From: Aspidapion aeneum
Taxonomy: Eukaryota > Arthropoda > Insecta > Coleoptera > Brentidae
Assembly (NCBI GenBank): GCA_963576565.1
Contig: OY755042.1
Coordinates: 15,351,272-15,415,271, forward strand
Direction of reading: 5' to 3'
DNA length: 64,000 nt
Each line of letters opens with the position of its first letter. Within the stretch, counting starts at the first letter, position 1. Shown one piece after another: positions 21,808-33,211 of the stretch. A program made the translations under genes and the position numbers. Under the pieces are notes generated by a model, which did no database searches, had not been told where the DNA came from, and saw only the letters and a program-made list of their open reading frames with translations.

Positions 21808-22373
21808 GCTGGGTCTTGGGTCGAGATGGACCCATTTAAAAATAAACAAAATCCACCGAACACAAGCCAAATAAAAGGGTGTAAATATTTTAAAAATTAA
21901 AAGGTAATTGAGTCTGAACTTACAAAAAATACATTTAAGTTTATATCAAAAAGGGTAGATTTAAAAAACTTGAGTTTAAGTGAAAATATGACGTGTGGGA
22001 TATCAAACGAAAGGTAATTGAGTCTGGAGTATATAAAATACATTTTAGTTTTTTTTAGGGTGGGGGTAGATTTCAAAAATTAGAGTTTAAGTCAAAACAC
22101 GGCTTGTGTGGTATCAAACGAAAGGTAATTGATTGATTGTGATTCGTTCCTTGTAAATTCCATCAGAAAGTTTCTTAGGTTTAGGGATGGGAATGAAAAA
22201 CCAATTAGTCTTGCCGGAAGACTAATTAGTTTTTCTTTCCCATCCCTAAACCCAAGAAACTTTCTGATGAAAGGTTCATTATATATTTCAGTTTTTAGTT
22301 ATATATCTAACACGTACACTATAACTATAGTACCTAGTGTGAGCTTAGGTGTCCATAAATTGGCAGAGCATTT
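21808..22373 (+). mobile_element. HP repeat copy 2, 3' piece
   Basis: Starts GGCTGGGTCTTGGGTCGAGATGG, the point next to where the 5' piece breaks off, and runs through the GGTAATTGAGTCTGGAGT blocks to the 3' hairpin and TTGGCAGAGCATT. It carries a hairpin insertion (22161-22269) in its last block. With 20439-20563 it forms one copy split by about 1.24 kb. Confidence 0.75.
22161..22269. repeat. 109-nt hairpin inside HP copy 2
   Basis: CATCAGAAAGTTTCTTAGGT... at 22161 is matched, inverted, by ...CCCAAGAAACTTTCTGATG ending at 22269. The arms are about 52 nt with only a few mismatches; the short loop is near GCCGG. It replaces about 20 bases of the HP consensus, so it is a later insertion. Confidence 0.75.
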
Positions 22374-23529
22374 TTTTTGGTCTTTTAACTACGCTTTTCT
22401 TTTTAGTTTTGACCGTCCTGTTTTTAATATATTTGCTTTTAAAATCATTATTTTTCATATTTTTAAATGCAAATATCTCCAAAACTAATGATAAATTTTC
22501 TAAATAATATCAATGCTGTTAAAGGCATTTAAAAAATCTCTCTGAATGAGGTATTAGGGGACCCACTATTGCTAACTCAAATCAAAGGCTCAAAGCTACT
22601 CCGGCTAAAGGTTGATAGAAAGATATTACTCAAAATCACAAGAAAATGTCGCCCGTGCCAAGAAAATCGACGTGTCCAATGCCTTTAAAACTTACTTTAA
22701 ATACTCGAAACGGCCTCTGGTACGTTTTTGACGGACCACCCTGTAAGTATGTCGGTATTTATAACACAGAGCAAATAATATAATCGGTCAAAACCAAGGC
22801 GCTAGAAAAATAAAAACAAAATGTTTTAAAAAAATAAAATAATAAAACTGTCCAATATGGTTATATTAGAAAGGGTTTGATATTGCTTAAGTGATTTTCA
22901 TGATGCATGTTTTTAAAGTTATGTTCGTATTACGTATAACACACATTGGCAGCTTCAGCTTCTTGGATCTCAGTCCAGAAACCAACCTTTGTAGTTTCCA
23001 AAAAGAAGATGTTTAATATTTCTTGTTTAAAAATCTAATTGACAAATTGATTTTCTTTATTATATTATTTTAACGATATCAGTTAACGTAATACGAACAA
23101 TATTTAGCTGTGCATGATTGCTGTATATACTAATGCTTCTGTGCTTCTTCGGGGATCCCAGGTAAGAAACGATCCCCCAACGATAACAGCGAGCTTCAGC
23201 AGCTATGGAAGGTCCTTGCTACATCCTTTTCCCCTTAATACACCCTTGCTACCGCCATGAACTTAATGCCATTTACCCTTAAACGGTTAACCCTCTCAAC
23301 CCTGCTTGATAAAGGTTCACGAGCGTTTATACCCTGCCTTGACTTACCCTGAGCAACCCTGAATTGCCGCTAATAAATTCTCAACAACATTAACTTCATT
23401 GCAGTTAATAAAAGGAATAGATACGCAATATATATTAAACCACTGATATCGCTTACTTGCAGATCTAATAAAAAGCAAAACATAATCGTAACCCCTATAA
23501 ACTATAAAAACGACATCTTTTGGTTATAG

Positions 23530-23856
23530 AGCAACTTCCGGAACCAGTTACTACCAACCCCTGCCACCCATCACCCTGTGGTCTAAATGCGGTTTGCCTT
23601 GCTCGCAACGGAGCAGGTGCCTGCCAGTGTTTACCTGAATATATAGGAAACCCATATGAGTCATGCCGCCCTGAATGTGTTTACAATGCCGATTGTCCGT
23701 CAAATAAAGCGTGCGTTAACAATAGGTGTTTAGACCCCTGCCCTGGAACCTGTAGTCCCACCGCCCAATGCCAAGTTATCAACCATTCTCCAACCTGCAC
23801 TTGCCTGGCTGGCTACACTGGAGATCCATACACACACTGTGTGCAGATACCACAAA
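23530..23856 (+). CDS. dp: dumpy exon 18 (unit C)
   Basis: One unit, linker EQLPEPVTTNPC, NGAGACQC, GNPYESC, DPY ECVYNADC...ACVNNRC. EGF2 has GTCSPTAQC, with Ser replacing the usual Gly after Cys. The acceptor must be the AG at 23528-23529; using the AG two bases later would break phase 1. Confidence 0.88.
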
Positions 23857-23917
23857 GTAAGATGAAGTTTACATTCTAAAGTGTTTTTTAACTTCTAATC
23901 TATTCTTCTTTTCTTAG

Positions 23918-24232
23918 TTGAATATGACATTCAAGTAAATCCCTGTTCACCATCCCCTTGTGGACCTAATAGTCAGTGTCGAAACATTGACGATCACGCT
24001 GTTTGCTCATGTTTGTCTGAATATGTAGGCAGCCCTCCAAACTGCAGACCAGAATGTGTTCAAAGTTCAGATTGTTCAGCCGCAAATGCGTGCTTAAATA
24101 TGAAATGCAAAGACCCATGTCCAGGAACATGCGGTGTAAATTCAGTATGTCATGTAGCCAATCACAGCCCAATTTGTAGTTGCAAAAACTACTTTACTGG
24201 TGATCCATTTACAAGGTGTTATCCGATACCAC
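23918..24232 (+). CDS. dp: dumpy exon 19 (unit D)
   Basis: One unit, HAVCSC, SPPNC, DPY ECVQSSDC...ACLNMKC, ending CYPIP. Separated by introns of 61 and 60 nt. Confidence 0.9.
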
Positions 24233-24292
24233 GTAAGATATTAAAAATAAAATATTCGGTTACAAAAAATACTAAATATTAATCCTTTTTAG

Positions 24293-24919
24293 CTCCCCCA
24301 CCCGAACCAGTGGAATATGAGGTCTTTGATAAATGTGTTCCTTCTCCGTGTGGTCCCAATTCTATATGTAACAACGGAGCTTGTTCCTGCCTTCCACAGT
24401 TTATTGGAACTCCTCCTAATTGTAGGCCAGAATGTGTTATTAATTCAGAGTGCCCAAGCAATTTGGCTTGTATAAATAGAAAATGTCAAGATCCATGCCC
24501 AGGTTCATGTGGATTAAATGCACATTGTTCTGTTCTCAATCATAATTCAATTTGTACTTGTCCTTTCGATTTAACCGGTGATCCGTTTAGTAACTGTTTC
24601 CCGAAACCTCAAGAAATACAGCCAACAATTGAAGATCCATGCAACCCATCTCCATGTGGTTCAAATGCGGAATGTCATAATGGAATATGCAATTGTCGAC
24701 CAGAGTACCAAGGAGATCCATACGTAGCATGTAGACCTGAGTGCACATTAAGTAACGACTGTGCGAGAAACAAAGCATGCATCAGACAAAAGTGTGTCGA
24801 TCCTTGTCCCGGCACATGCGGCTCTGGTGCTTTATGCCATGTTGATAATCACATTCCTATATGCAGTTGTCCATCTGGATATACTGGAAATGCTTTCCTG
24901 TCTTGTCAGCCTTTTGAAA
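24293..24919 (+). CDS. dp: dumpy exon 20 (units E+F)
   Basis: Two fused units. Unusually the E unit also has a short EGF1 loop (C-N-N-G-A-C), as F does (C-H-N-G-I-C); other E units have 8 residues there. F has GDPYVAC and GNAFLSC. This is the first E+F exon of the six-unit repeat. Confidence 0.9.
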
Positions 24920-25064
24920 GTAAGTTTTTGATATGAAGCATATTAATTAAATTACGTTCTTTCATTTACCTGAGATAGAGACTTTAAAATGGAAAAACAA
25001 AGCGCAAAACTCTTAATAAAATATTTTACCTGCAATCAATATTTTACGTACTTTAATATTTTAG

Positions 25065-25373
25065 TCTCCCGTGATCCACTTCCCTGTCAACCCTCACCAT
25101 GTGGACCTAATAGTCAGTGTAGGGCCGTAAATGGTCAATCTGTATGCTCTTGTGTACCGGGATATTTGGGCAGTCCACCCTCTTGTCGCCCTGAATGTGT
25201 AACTAGCTCTGAATGTTTGTTGACTCAGTCTTGTCAGAATCAAAAATGTATAGATCCATGCCCAGGAACGTGTGGGATCAATGCCAAATGTGTCGTTATA
25301 AATCACAATCCTATCTGTAGTTGCCAAAGTAGTTACATTGGGGATCCATTTTCAAGATGTCTGCCTAAACCTG
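25065..25373 (+). CDS. dp: dumpy exon 21 (unit A, round 1)
   Basis: One unit, QSVCSCVPGYLG, SPPSC, DPY ECVTSSEC...SCQNQKC, EGF2 IDPCPGTCG. It ends CLPKP. Donor GTAAAT at 25374. Confidence 0.9.
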
Positions 25374-25706
25374 GTAAATAGTATAAGTAATATTACTTAA
25401 ATATATTTTTTCAAATAAAAACAGAAAAATCCTATATTGGACTGACCCATAACGTACCGCAGTTTATCAAAAAAACAATGATTTATACACTTAAGCATTT
25501 AACCAATGAACTTTATTTCATTAGGTATTTTTAAAGGTTTTCTTAAATTTGTTAATAACACAAATTCGAATATTAAACTAATCGACCGAGAGACAGAGAA
25601 ATATTACGCCAACAAGTGTATTTCATAATTTCATGTTATTTAGAACATACATATTTTGACCTTAGCTACCTAATTAATTATCTGTTAAATCCAAATCCCA
25701 TTTTAG
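25374..25706 (+). other. intron, 333 nt
   Basis: AT-rich, between units A and B. Nothing recognised. Confidence 0.6.
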
Positions 25707-26351
25707 TTGAAGAACCTGTTATTGATCATCAAAATCCTTGTGAACCCTCTCCATGTGGACCGTACTCGCTGTGCATGGTTAATGCCGACAATAACCCATC
25801 TTGCTCTTGTTTGCCAAACTATATAGGGTCACCACCACTTTGCCGACCAGAATGTGTAACAAACAGCGAATGTCAATTTAAACTTGCGTGTATTAATGAA
25901 AAATGTAAAGACCCATGCCCAGGTGCTTGTGGAACAAATGCCGAATGCAGAGTTATAAGTCACACACCTAATTGTATATGTATTACGGGCTATACAGGAG
26001 ATGCTTTTACACAATGTGATTTGATTAAAGATGTTAAAATTGAGTACCTTAATCCATGCATTCCTTCGCCTTGTGGAATGAATGCAATTTGCAAAGAACA
26101 GAATAATGTTGGATCATGTATCTGTTTAGCTGATTACTTTGGAAATCCATATGAAGGATGTAGACCAGAATGTTCAAGAAGCACTGATTGTCCATCAAAT
26201 AAGGCTTGTCTAAATAATAAATGCGTTGATCCTTGCCCGGGGACTTGTGGATCAAATTCACTTTGTCAAGTTATTAAACACATACCAAGTTGTACTTGCT
26301 TGCCTGGATATACTGGCAATCCATTCAATTTCTGCGCTTTAATTCCGCAAA
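25707..26351 (+). CDS. dp: dumpy exon 22 (units B+C, round 1)
   Basis: Two fused units. B: NNPSCSC, PPLC, ACINEKC, SHTPNC, TGDAFTQC. C: NNVGSC instead of NGAGSC, GNPYEGC, ACLNNKC. The following 57-nt intron is 3n and stop-free. Confidence 0.9.
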
Positions 26352-26408
26352 GTAAGTCCATTCATTATGGAAAAGTATATTCAAACGCTAATTTATTTCC
26401 TATTTTAG

Positions 26409-26726
26409 AAATAGAACATGATATCGTAACTAATCCTTGTGAACCCAGTCCTTGTGGAGCAAATAGTCAATGTAAGGTAGTAAATAATCAGGCTGTTTGT
26501 TCTTGTTTGCCTGATTTTATTGGAACTCCCCCCAGTTGTAGACCAGAATGTGTTATTAATTCAGAATGTCATAAGGATAAATCGTGCATAAACAGCAAAT
26601 GTAAAAATCCTTGTCTTGGAGCATGTGGTTTAAATTCTGACTGTAAAGTTGTTAATCATAGCCCAATTTGCAGCTGTAAAGCAGTATTTACAGGAGATCC
26701 GTTCACCAGATGTTATCCAATGCCAC
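26409..26726 (+). CDS. dp: dumpy exon 23 (unit D, round 1)
   Basis: One unit, QAVCSC, TPPSC, DPY ECVINSEC...SCINSKC. EGF2 begins NPCLGACG, with Leu replacing Pro. Ends CYPMP. Confidence 0.9.
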
Positions 26727-26877
26727 GTAAGAATTTTAGAGTTCTATTTTATTTTTGTTTCTGCTCATTTAAAAGCAATATTACTAAATTACAGTTTTAC
26801 AAGCGCCAAATTAACTAAAATTGATAAAATAACTGTTACAATATAATATCTGTACCTTAAAAAAAATTTAATTTTAG

Positions 26878-27516
26878 CAATATCCAATGTTGTTTATGAT
26901 GAAAAGCCACATAATCCCTGTTTTCCGTCACCATGTGGTTTAAATTCTGAATGTAGAGATATGGGAGGAAAACCAGCATGCTCTTGTTTACCAGACTTTT
27001 TAGGACAACCACCAAATTGCAGACCTGAATGCGTAATAAATTCAGATTGTAATCATAATTTAGCATGCATTCGTCAGAAATGTAAGAATCCATGTTCGGG
27101 ATCTTGTGGAACTCTAGCGGAATGCACTGTCATAAACCATACACCAATTTGTTCTTGTCCTACTGGTTATACAGGAGATCCATTTAGCTACTGTGTTCTT
27201 AAGCCTACTATTCCAGAACCTATAGAGACTGATCCATGTAATCCATCACCTTGTGGATCTAATGCAAAATGCGACAATGGCATCTGTACGTGCCTGGAAG
27301 AATATCATGGTGATCCATATAGAGGTTGTAGGCCAGAATGTATTCTGAGCACTGATTGTCCCAAAAATTTGGCATGTATAAGAAATAAATGTACTGATCC
27401 TTGTCCAGGCACATGTGGAACTAATGCAATATGTTCTGTTATTAATCATATACCAATGTGTACTTGCCTTGAGGGCTATGAAGGAAATGCATTTGTAGTA
27501 TGCAATTTAATAAAAG
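26878..27516 (+). CDS. dp: dumpy exon 24 (units E+F, round 1)
   Basis: Two fused units. E: KPACSC, QPPNC, ACIRQKC, NPCSGSCG. F: C-D-N-G-I-C short loop, GDPYRGC, ACIRNKC, GNAFVVC. Donor GTATTT at 27517. Confidence 0.9.
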
Positions 27517-28863
27517 GTATTTTATTAAAGTTACTATTTAGGTTTCTTTATTTTTTTGTAAAATCTTACTTGAGCTTGTCTGACATATTTGGATATGCTT
27601 TCATGTTAGTCGTAGTTATGTTGACTAATATACAGAGTGAGCCATACAGCAACAAAAAATTGAATTTAAAATAAGATGTAGTGAGAAAAGTCGTTAAAAA
27701 GATGCAGAGTCTTGAAAATGATTTATATTTTCCAAAAACTAAATTAAATTAAAAATATTTTGGAAAGGGATAAATATATCAAATGCAAAAATAGTATACT
27801 AGCGTTTTTGAAGGTAAAAAATCCGATTTTGTTGTTAATTTGCACCTACCGTTCAAAGGCTTACTTGCAAAAAATACCAAAGTTACCTAGATTAATTTTT
27901 TTTTTAATTCTCTTTTTTCTTGCTAGCCCGTGGCGCAATGGCTAGAGAAGGTATTTATTTTGAAAAAAAAATTGAGATAACGCCGGAAATATGTTATTTG
28001 GGTATATTTTTATCTATCTTAGCAATATCGTCGTGATGTCTGTCTGTAAATGTGTGTGTGTATTTCTATCCGTAACATGATGGCTTTTAAACTGCTGAAC
28101 CGATTTTCATAAAATTTTCAGGTAAAATAGTGTTGGTTAGACTTTTTTGACAATTAAAGAATTAAAAAAATGAAAACTTTTGAACGGAGCATTGAATCAA
28201 CATGCGGTTTTCGGGATATAGTAGACTTCATTTTGCTCTATAATTTGTGTTATAACCAAAAACTTCACAGGAGCTTTGGTTTTTGAGATTTTACAGAAAA
28301 CTGTTTGAAGGCTTCACTTGAACTGTGTTAATAGGCTAGCTAGGAAGGTATTAGATCCGTTATGGACCCATTTATTTTCTTTTGCGTCAATATATATTTT
28401 TATCATCTTGACATATTCAAAAATAAGGAATAGTCTTGTTGAGCTTTAAAAAGAAATAATAAAATATAAACTTAAGGTAAAAACAAATCCCTAAAGATTA
28501 ATTATATCAAAACTTAATTTTTGCGAGTACGTTCGTTTACCTTTGCACGGAAGAGATGCGTTATTATGGAAGTATGTAGCCCTCTAGAAATTAGGTTCAA
28601 ATTACCGAAATCGGATTTCTTGTCTCGTCACCTTCTAAGAAGTAAATTTTTGTACTTTTTTGAAAATTAAGTTTCACAGTTAATACCCTGTATTCTTTTA
28701 CCGACTGACATTGCCACCACATTTATTAAACAAATCTTTTATCAAATGTCACCCGTTGCAATATGGCCAATAAGTTACGGGACACCCTGTATATTTTGTA
28801 TTTAAATGTAAAATTAAAATAAAAGTGGATAATTTTAATCAAACTTTAACAATACTTTTTTAG
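27517..28863 (+). other. intron, 1.35 kb
   Basis: Between F and A, the normal order. Holds CT2 copy 2. The remaining sequence is AT-rich and includes GGGACACCCTGTATA at about 28784, a motif often found at insect MITE ends, without a convincing partner. Confidence 0.6.
27920..28378 (+). mobile_element. CT2 repeat copy 2
   Basis: Begins TGGCGCAATGGCTAGAGAAGG, passes through GATGTCTGTCTGTAAATGTG and AACTGCTGAACCGATTTTCAT, and ends GGCTAGCTAGGAAGGTATTAGATCCGTTATGG. Same orientation as copies 1 and 3. Confidence 0.75.
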
Positions 28864-29172
28864 CTCCAATGGTAAATAATAATCCTTGTAACCCCTCTCC
28901 GTGTGGTCCAAATAGTCAATGTAGAGAAATAAACACCCAGGCCGCGTGTTCTTGTGTCCCAGGATATATTGGAAATCCACCAACTTGTCGTCCAGAATGC
29001 GTTACAAGTGCAGAATGTAATCTAGATGAGGCATGCCTAAACCAAAAGTGTATCGATCCTTGTCCTGGTACTTGTGGCCTTAATTCAAAATGTCAAGTTA
29101 TTAATCATAGCCCCATTTGCAGTTGCGCTTCCGGTTATTCTGGTGATCCATTTACAAGATGTCTTATAATCC
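28864..29172 (+). CDS. dp: dumpy exon 25 (unit A, round 2)
   Basis: One unit, NNNPC, QAACSCVPGYIG, NPPTC, DPY ECVTSAEC...ACLNQKC, EGF2 IDPCPGTCGLNSKC, ending CLIIR. Phase 1. Confidence 0.9.
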
Positions 29173-29250
29173 GTAAGTTAATTAAATAAAGAAAAAATAA
29201 CAGACATTTTTATTAAGTCATATAAATAAAATGTATTAAATTTTGAATAG

Positions 29251-29898
29251 GCGAAGAAGAAGTTCAGCCGATTGTTCAGCTTAATCCATGTCAGCCATCA
29301 CCGTGTGGGCCAAATTCACAATGCAAAGTTATCGGAGATTATCCATCTTGCTCTTGCTTGCCCGCCTTTATTGGCTCCCCGCCAAATTGTCGACCTGAAT
29401 GTGTCAGCAATATGGATTGTAGCAACCACTTGGCATGTATCAATAAAAGATGCAAAGATCCTTGTCCTGGAGCGTGTGGTGTTAACGCAGAATGTAAGGT
29501 CGTTAGTCACACACCAAATTGTGTGTGTTATCCAGAACATTATGGTGATCCATTTACTTTATGCCATCCACAACAATTGATTCAAGAGGACTTAAATCCG
29601 TGCGAACCAAGTCCCTGTGGTGCTAATGCTAAATGCCTTCAGAAATCAGGGGCAGGCTCATGTATTTGTGATAAAGATTATATTGGTAATCCTTATGAAA
29701 ATTGTCGGCCAGAATGTACTGTTAACTCAGACTGTGTGCCAAATAAAGCTTGTATTAGAAACAAATGTCAGGATCCTTGTCCAGGAACTTGTGGATTAAA
29801 TGCTAATTGTCAAGTTATTAACCATTTGCCTTTATGTGAATGCTATCATGGATATATAGGAGATCCCTTCAGGCATTGCAGTTTAGGACCATCAAAAC
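29251..29898 (+). CDS. dp: dumpy exon 26 (units B+C, round 2)
   Basis: Two fused units. B: YPSCSC, SPPNC, ACINKRC, SHTPNC, FTLC. C: C-L-Q-K-S-GAGSC, GNPYENC, ACIRNKC, NHLPLC. Confidence 0.9.
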
Positions 29899-29972
29899 GT
29901 AAGGCATTAGTACTAGTTTTTTGTGTCATTAAATCCGTTTTTCAATGGCTATATTAAAATAATTTTTTGTAG

Positions 29973-30293
29973 CTATAATTGAGGATGAATACCTTGATCC
30001 TTGTCAACCAAGTCCCTGCGGACCAAATAGTCAATGCAAGAAACTTAATGATCAAGCCATTTGTTCGTGTTTACCAAGTTTTATTGGTAGCCCTCCTTTA
30101 TGTAAACCGGAATGTACAAGTAGTTCAGAGTGCTCCTTGAGTAAAGCATGCATAAATCAAAAATGTGTCGATCCATGTCCTGGAGTTTGTGGATTAAATG
30201 CTTTATGTCATGTTGTTAGACATAGTCCAATTTGTTCTTGTAAGGAAGGCTTTACTGGAGAACCGTTTACTAGATGTTACTTGCTTCCAAAAC
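29973..30293 (+). CDS. dp: dumpy exon 27 (unit D, round 2)
   Basis: One unit, QAICSC, SPPLCKPEC (Lys replaces Arg), ACINQKC, EGF2 CPGVCG and TGEPFTRC, with Glu in place of Asp. Confidence 0.9.
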
Positions 30294-30464
30294 GTAAGAT
30301 TAAAACCAAAAAGTATAAAACAATTAGCATGAGAAAAACTATTTAATTCAATTTTAACTGTGGTAAAATTGCTAAAAAAATGGATAAATACTGTTTTATT
30401 TTTTCTGTTTGTCTTGTTTTGGTAGTATGTATGTAATATAATCAGACATCTTGTCATATTTTAG

Positions 30465-31097
30465 CACAAATTATCGAACCTATAGTAGTCCAAAATCCAT
30501 GTGTCCCATCTCCATGTGGACCCAATAGCGAGTGCCGTGAAATAAATGGCTCGCCATCTTGCTCTTGTCTTGCCGAGTTCTTGGGCACTCCACCAAACTG
30601 CCGATATGAATGTTCTATAAACGCTGAATGTGCAAGCAGTATGGCGTGCATTCGACATAAATGTACAGATCCATGTCCGGGGGCGTGTGGAGCATTAGCT
30701 CTGTGTACTGTCATAAATCATATACCGACTTGCACTTGTCCAGAAGGACATACAGGTGATCCATTTAGTTATTGTCTATTAAAACCAATTACTCCACAAC
30801 CACAAAAAGAGGATCCATGCAATCCATCACCGTGTGGGCCAAATGCTCTTTGTAGCAACGGTGTTTGCACTTGTATTGCGGAATACCATGGCGATCCGTA
30901 TATTGAATGTAGACCAGAATGTATTATGCCAAGCGACTGCCCTAGAGACAAAACATGTATTAGAAATAAATGTATAGATCCATGTCCTGGAACATGTGGA
31001 TTAAATGCTCAATGCAATGTTATCAATCATATCCCAATGTGTTCATGCTTACTAGAATTTACTGGAAATGCATTTATGGTTTGCACGAAAATCCCAG
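30465..31097 (+). CDS. dp: dumpy exon 28 (units E+F, round 2)
   Basis: Two fused units. E: SPSCSC, TPPNCRYEC, where Tyr replaces the nearly invariant Pro of CRPEC, and ACIRHKC. F: C-S-N-G-V-C, GDPYIEC, TCIRNKC, GNAFMVC. Donor GTATAT at 31098. Confidence 0.9.
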
Positions 31098-31188
31098 GTA
31101 TATTTTTTATTTATAATTTTAGTGTTTAGATAAAAAATAGTCATTCACATTTTCTTCTGTGCCTGGAATACATATCTAATCCTTTTAG

Positions 31189-31500
31189 TCGAAGTACCCA
31201 AGAACCCATGTAATCCTTCACCTTGTGGTCCAAATAGTCAGTGTAGAGAAATAAATGGACAAGCCGTATGTTCTTGCGTCCCAGGTTTTATTGGCAGCCC
31301 TCCAACATGTCGCCCAGAATGCATAAATAGCCAAGAATGTCCATTAAATCAGGCCTGTGTTAACCAAAAATGTATTGACCCCTGTCTCGGAACTTGTGGC
31401 GTTGGAGCTACATGCCAGGTTTCATATCACAATCCGATTTGTTTCTGTTTGCCAAATTTTTCTGGTGATCCATTTGTCAGATGCATGCCAATTATTTCAG
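31189..31500 (+). CDS. dp: dumpy exon 29 (unit A, round 3)
   Basis: One unit with no in-frame ATG near its start, found by consensus. QAVCSCVPGFIG, SPPTC, DPY ECINSQEC...ACVNQKC, EGF2 DPCLGTCG and CMPIIS. Donor GTACTT at 31501. The next exon is 6 kb away. Confidence 0.9.
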
Positions 31501-31574
31501 GTACTTATTTAATAGAAGATAATACAAATTTATACACAAAGCTTTCAATAAAAAATATTAAAGGATTTTTACCT

Positions 31575-32084
31575 TCGTAACCGGCGCGGCGTAGCAATGC
31601 TAGAAAAGGTATTAGTTTCGACAAAAAAAATTTTTTACGTAATGCCGAAAATGTGTTATTGAGGTGACCTATCTTAGTAATATCGTTGTGATGTCTGTCT
31701 GTTTATGTGTGTGTATGTGTGTGTTTGTATAATAGTTTTATCCGTAACACGATAGCTTCTAAACCGCTGAACCGATTTTTCATAAAATTTTTAGATAAAA
31801 TAGTGTTCGAAACTCTAACGAGCTGATTAGATTTTGATCAAAATCCATTAATGCTAATGACTCTGCTGATTCGAAATATAGGAGCATTTTGCTCAATAAT
31901 TTGTATTATAACCAAAAAGTTCGTTAAAGCTTTAGCATTTTGCTCAATAATTTGTATTAGCCAAAAACTTAAGATATTTACAAAAAACTATTTTCAAGGC
32001 TGATATAAATCATGACTTCACTTGAAGTGTGCTAATAGGCTAGCTAGGAAGGTATTACATCCGTCATTGATTCATTTATTTACT
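31575..32084 (+). mobile_element. CT2 repeat copy 3
   Basis: Begins CGTAGCAATGCTAGAAAAGG, passes through GTGATGTCTGTCTGTTTATGTGTG and AAACCGCTGAACCGATTTTTCAT, and ends GGCTAGCTAGGAAGGTATTACATCCG. A short internal duplication (CATTTTGCTCAATAATTTGTATTA) is at 31887-31957. Confidence 0.75.
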
Positions 32085-32991
32085 TTCATTTCATTTGAAA
32101 AAAAAACAATATGTATTTATTCAAAGTTTTTTAGTTTTTCACTAATTTTTAAAAATCCGAATTTATTACTTCAAAGTTTAGTCTTTTAGAAGTTTTTCAC
32201 TAATTTTAAAAAAATCCGAATTTATTACTTAGCTTGACTTCTATTTATTCTTTTTACACTTTGACATTGTTTTTAAAAATTACCTGATACTAGTAAGTAA
32301 GTACTGAAGTAATAACTTGTTATTTTTTACAATGTATCCGATTCTAGACGTCGAAAACTGATGCAAATTTCGAAAAACGTCAAAATACGTCTATTTAGTT
32401 CTAGAGAGGGATATTCGTATTTAAAAAAATGTAAAATTATAGTTTTGTATGCAAGTTTCTTGACTGTGGATCTGTAAAACAAATATCAAGAGTTACACCA
32501 TTTAAATTTCACGGGTAGCTTATACCTGAAATTCAAAACATTATTTTCTGAAATTAAATTAAAATAACATGAAAGTTGGACCACTAGTAGAGTAAATTTG
32601 TAAAATAAAGCTGCAAAAAGGGTATATTTTTTTATATTTGGCATAACACCAAAAGCTAAATTTTCATTCGAGGATCCCCGATTTTCCGGCCTCAGAATCC
32701 AAGATAGCGGCTGCCAAAGTTAAGAAAAAAAATGATTTCCTTGTTTTAAGAGAAATTAAATTAATTTTGATAAATTTACTTTAAGTGGGATATACTCAAA
32801 TTAAAAATGTAAAAAAAATGTACACCTGTCACTGTAAAATAAAATGGCGGCTATATTTTAAAAAAATCGTTTTTCTTCGATATTTTCTTTATTTTTTGTG
32901 CGATATTTATTTTTAATACCTCATAATAAAGCTGACCAGTTCTTTAAACCTGCTTAAATGAAATGATAAGTTTCCCAGCCGACACAAAGAT

Positions 32992-33211
32992 CTGCCATGC
33001 AAAGCAGAAACCTAGTAAGTCAAAAACTAGTGTTTTGGGAAATAGAGTTTGAAGTTTATTTAACTACATACTAACTACATAACTTCCTTGTTTTTCAAGA
33101 TAGCCACATTCTAGAAAAACTGGCTGGCGCCATTTTTTACGACAATTTCAATGATATAAAAATCTCATTTTCGAGTAAGTCGAGTTACTAGGTTTTTGCC
33201 TTGCACTGCAG
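32992..33211. mobile_element. 220-bp MITE in left arm of FB2
   Basis: Terminal inverted repeats CTGCCATGCAAAGCAGAAACC and CTGCAGTGCAAGGCAAAAACC (right end inverted), both followed by TAGTAA. AGAT flanks it on both sides (32988-32991 and 33212-33215). The right arm of FB2 reads GACACAAAGATGGCG-like without it, giving a natural empty site. Confidence 0.75.

Larger units (their letters stand above)
17362..23529 (+). other. intron, 6.2 kb, repeat-rich
   Basis: The largest intron. It lies between B and C units, the normal order, so no unit is missing. It holds a 1-kb foldback (18240-19234), a split HP copy (20439-20563 and 21808-22373), a G-rich tandem array (20935-21560) and a 109-nt hairpin (22161-22269). 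Open stretches here, such as 22129-22488, lie in repeats and encode nothing I recognise. In 17400-18239, 19240-20430 and 22380-23529 I see nothing I can name. Confidence 0.7.

Noticed and set aside
22129..22488. 119-codon open frame in the 6.2-kb intron
   Set aside because: It spans the HP 3' piece and the inserted hairpin; no family is recognisable and no splice site supports it.
27929..27960. tRNA-like head (TGGCGCAATGGCTAG) suggesting CT2 is a SINE
   Set aside because: Box A resemblance only; no box B at the right distance and no A-rich or simple tail.
27629..28798. Possible MITE from TATACAGAGTG (27629) to CACCCTGTATA (28798) enclosing CT2 copy 2
   Set aside because: Only about 11 bases at each end match; the flanks diverge at once.
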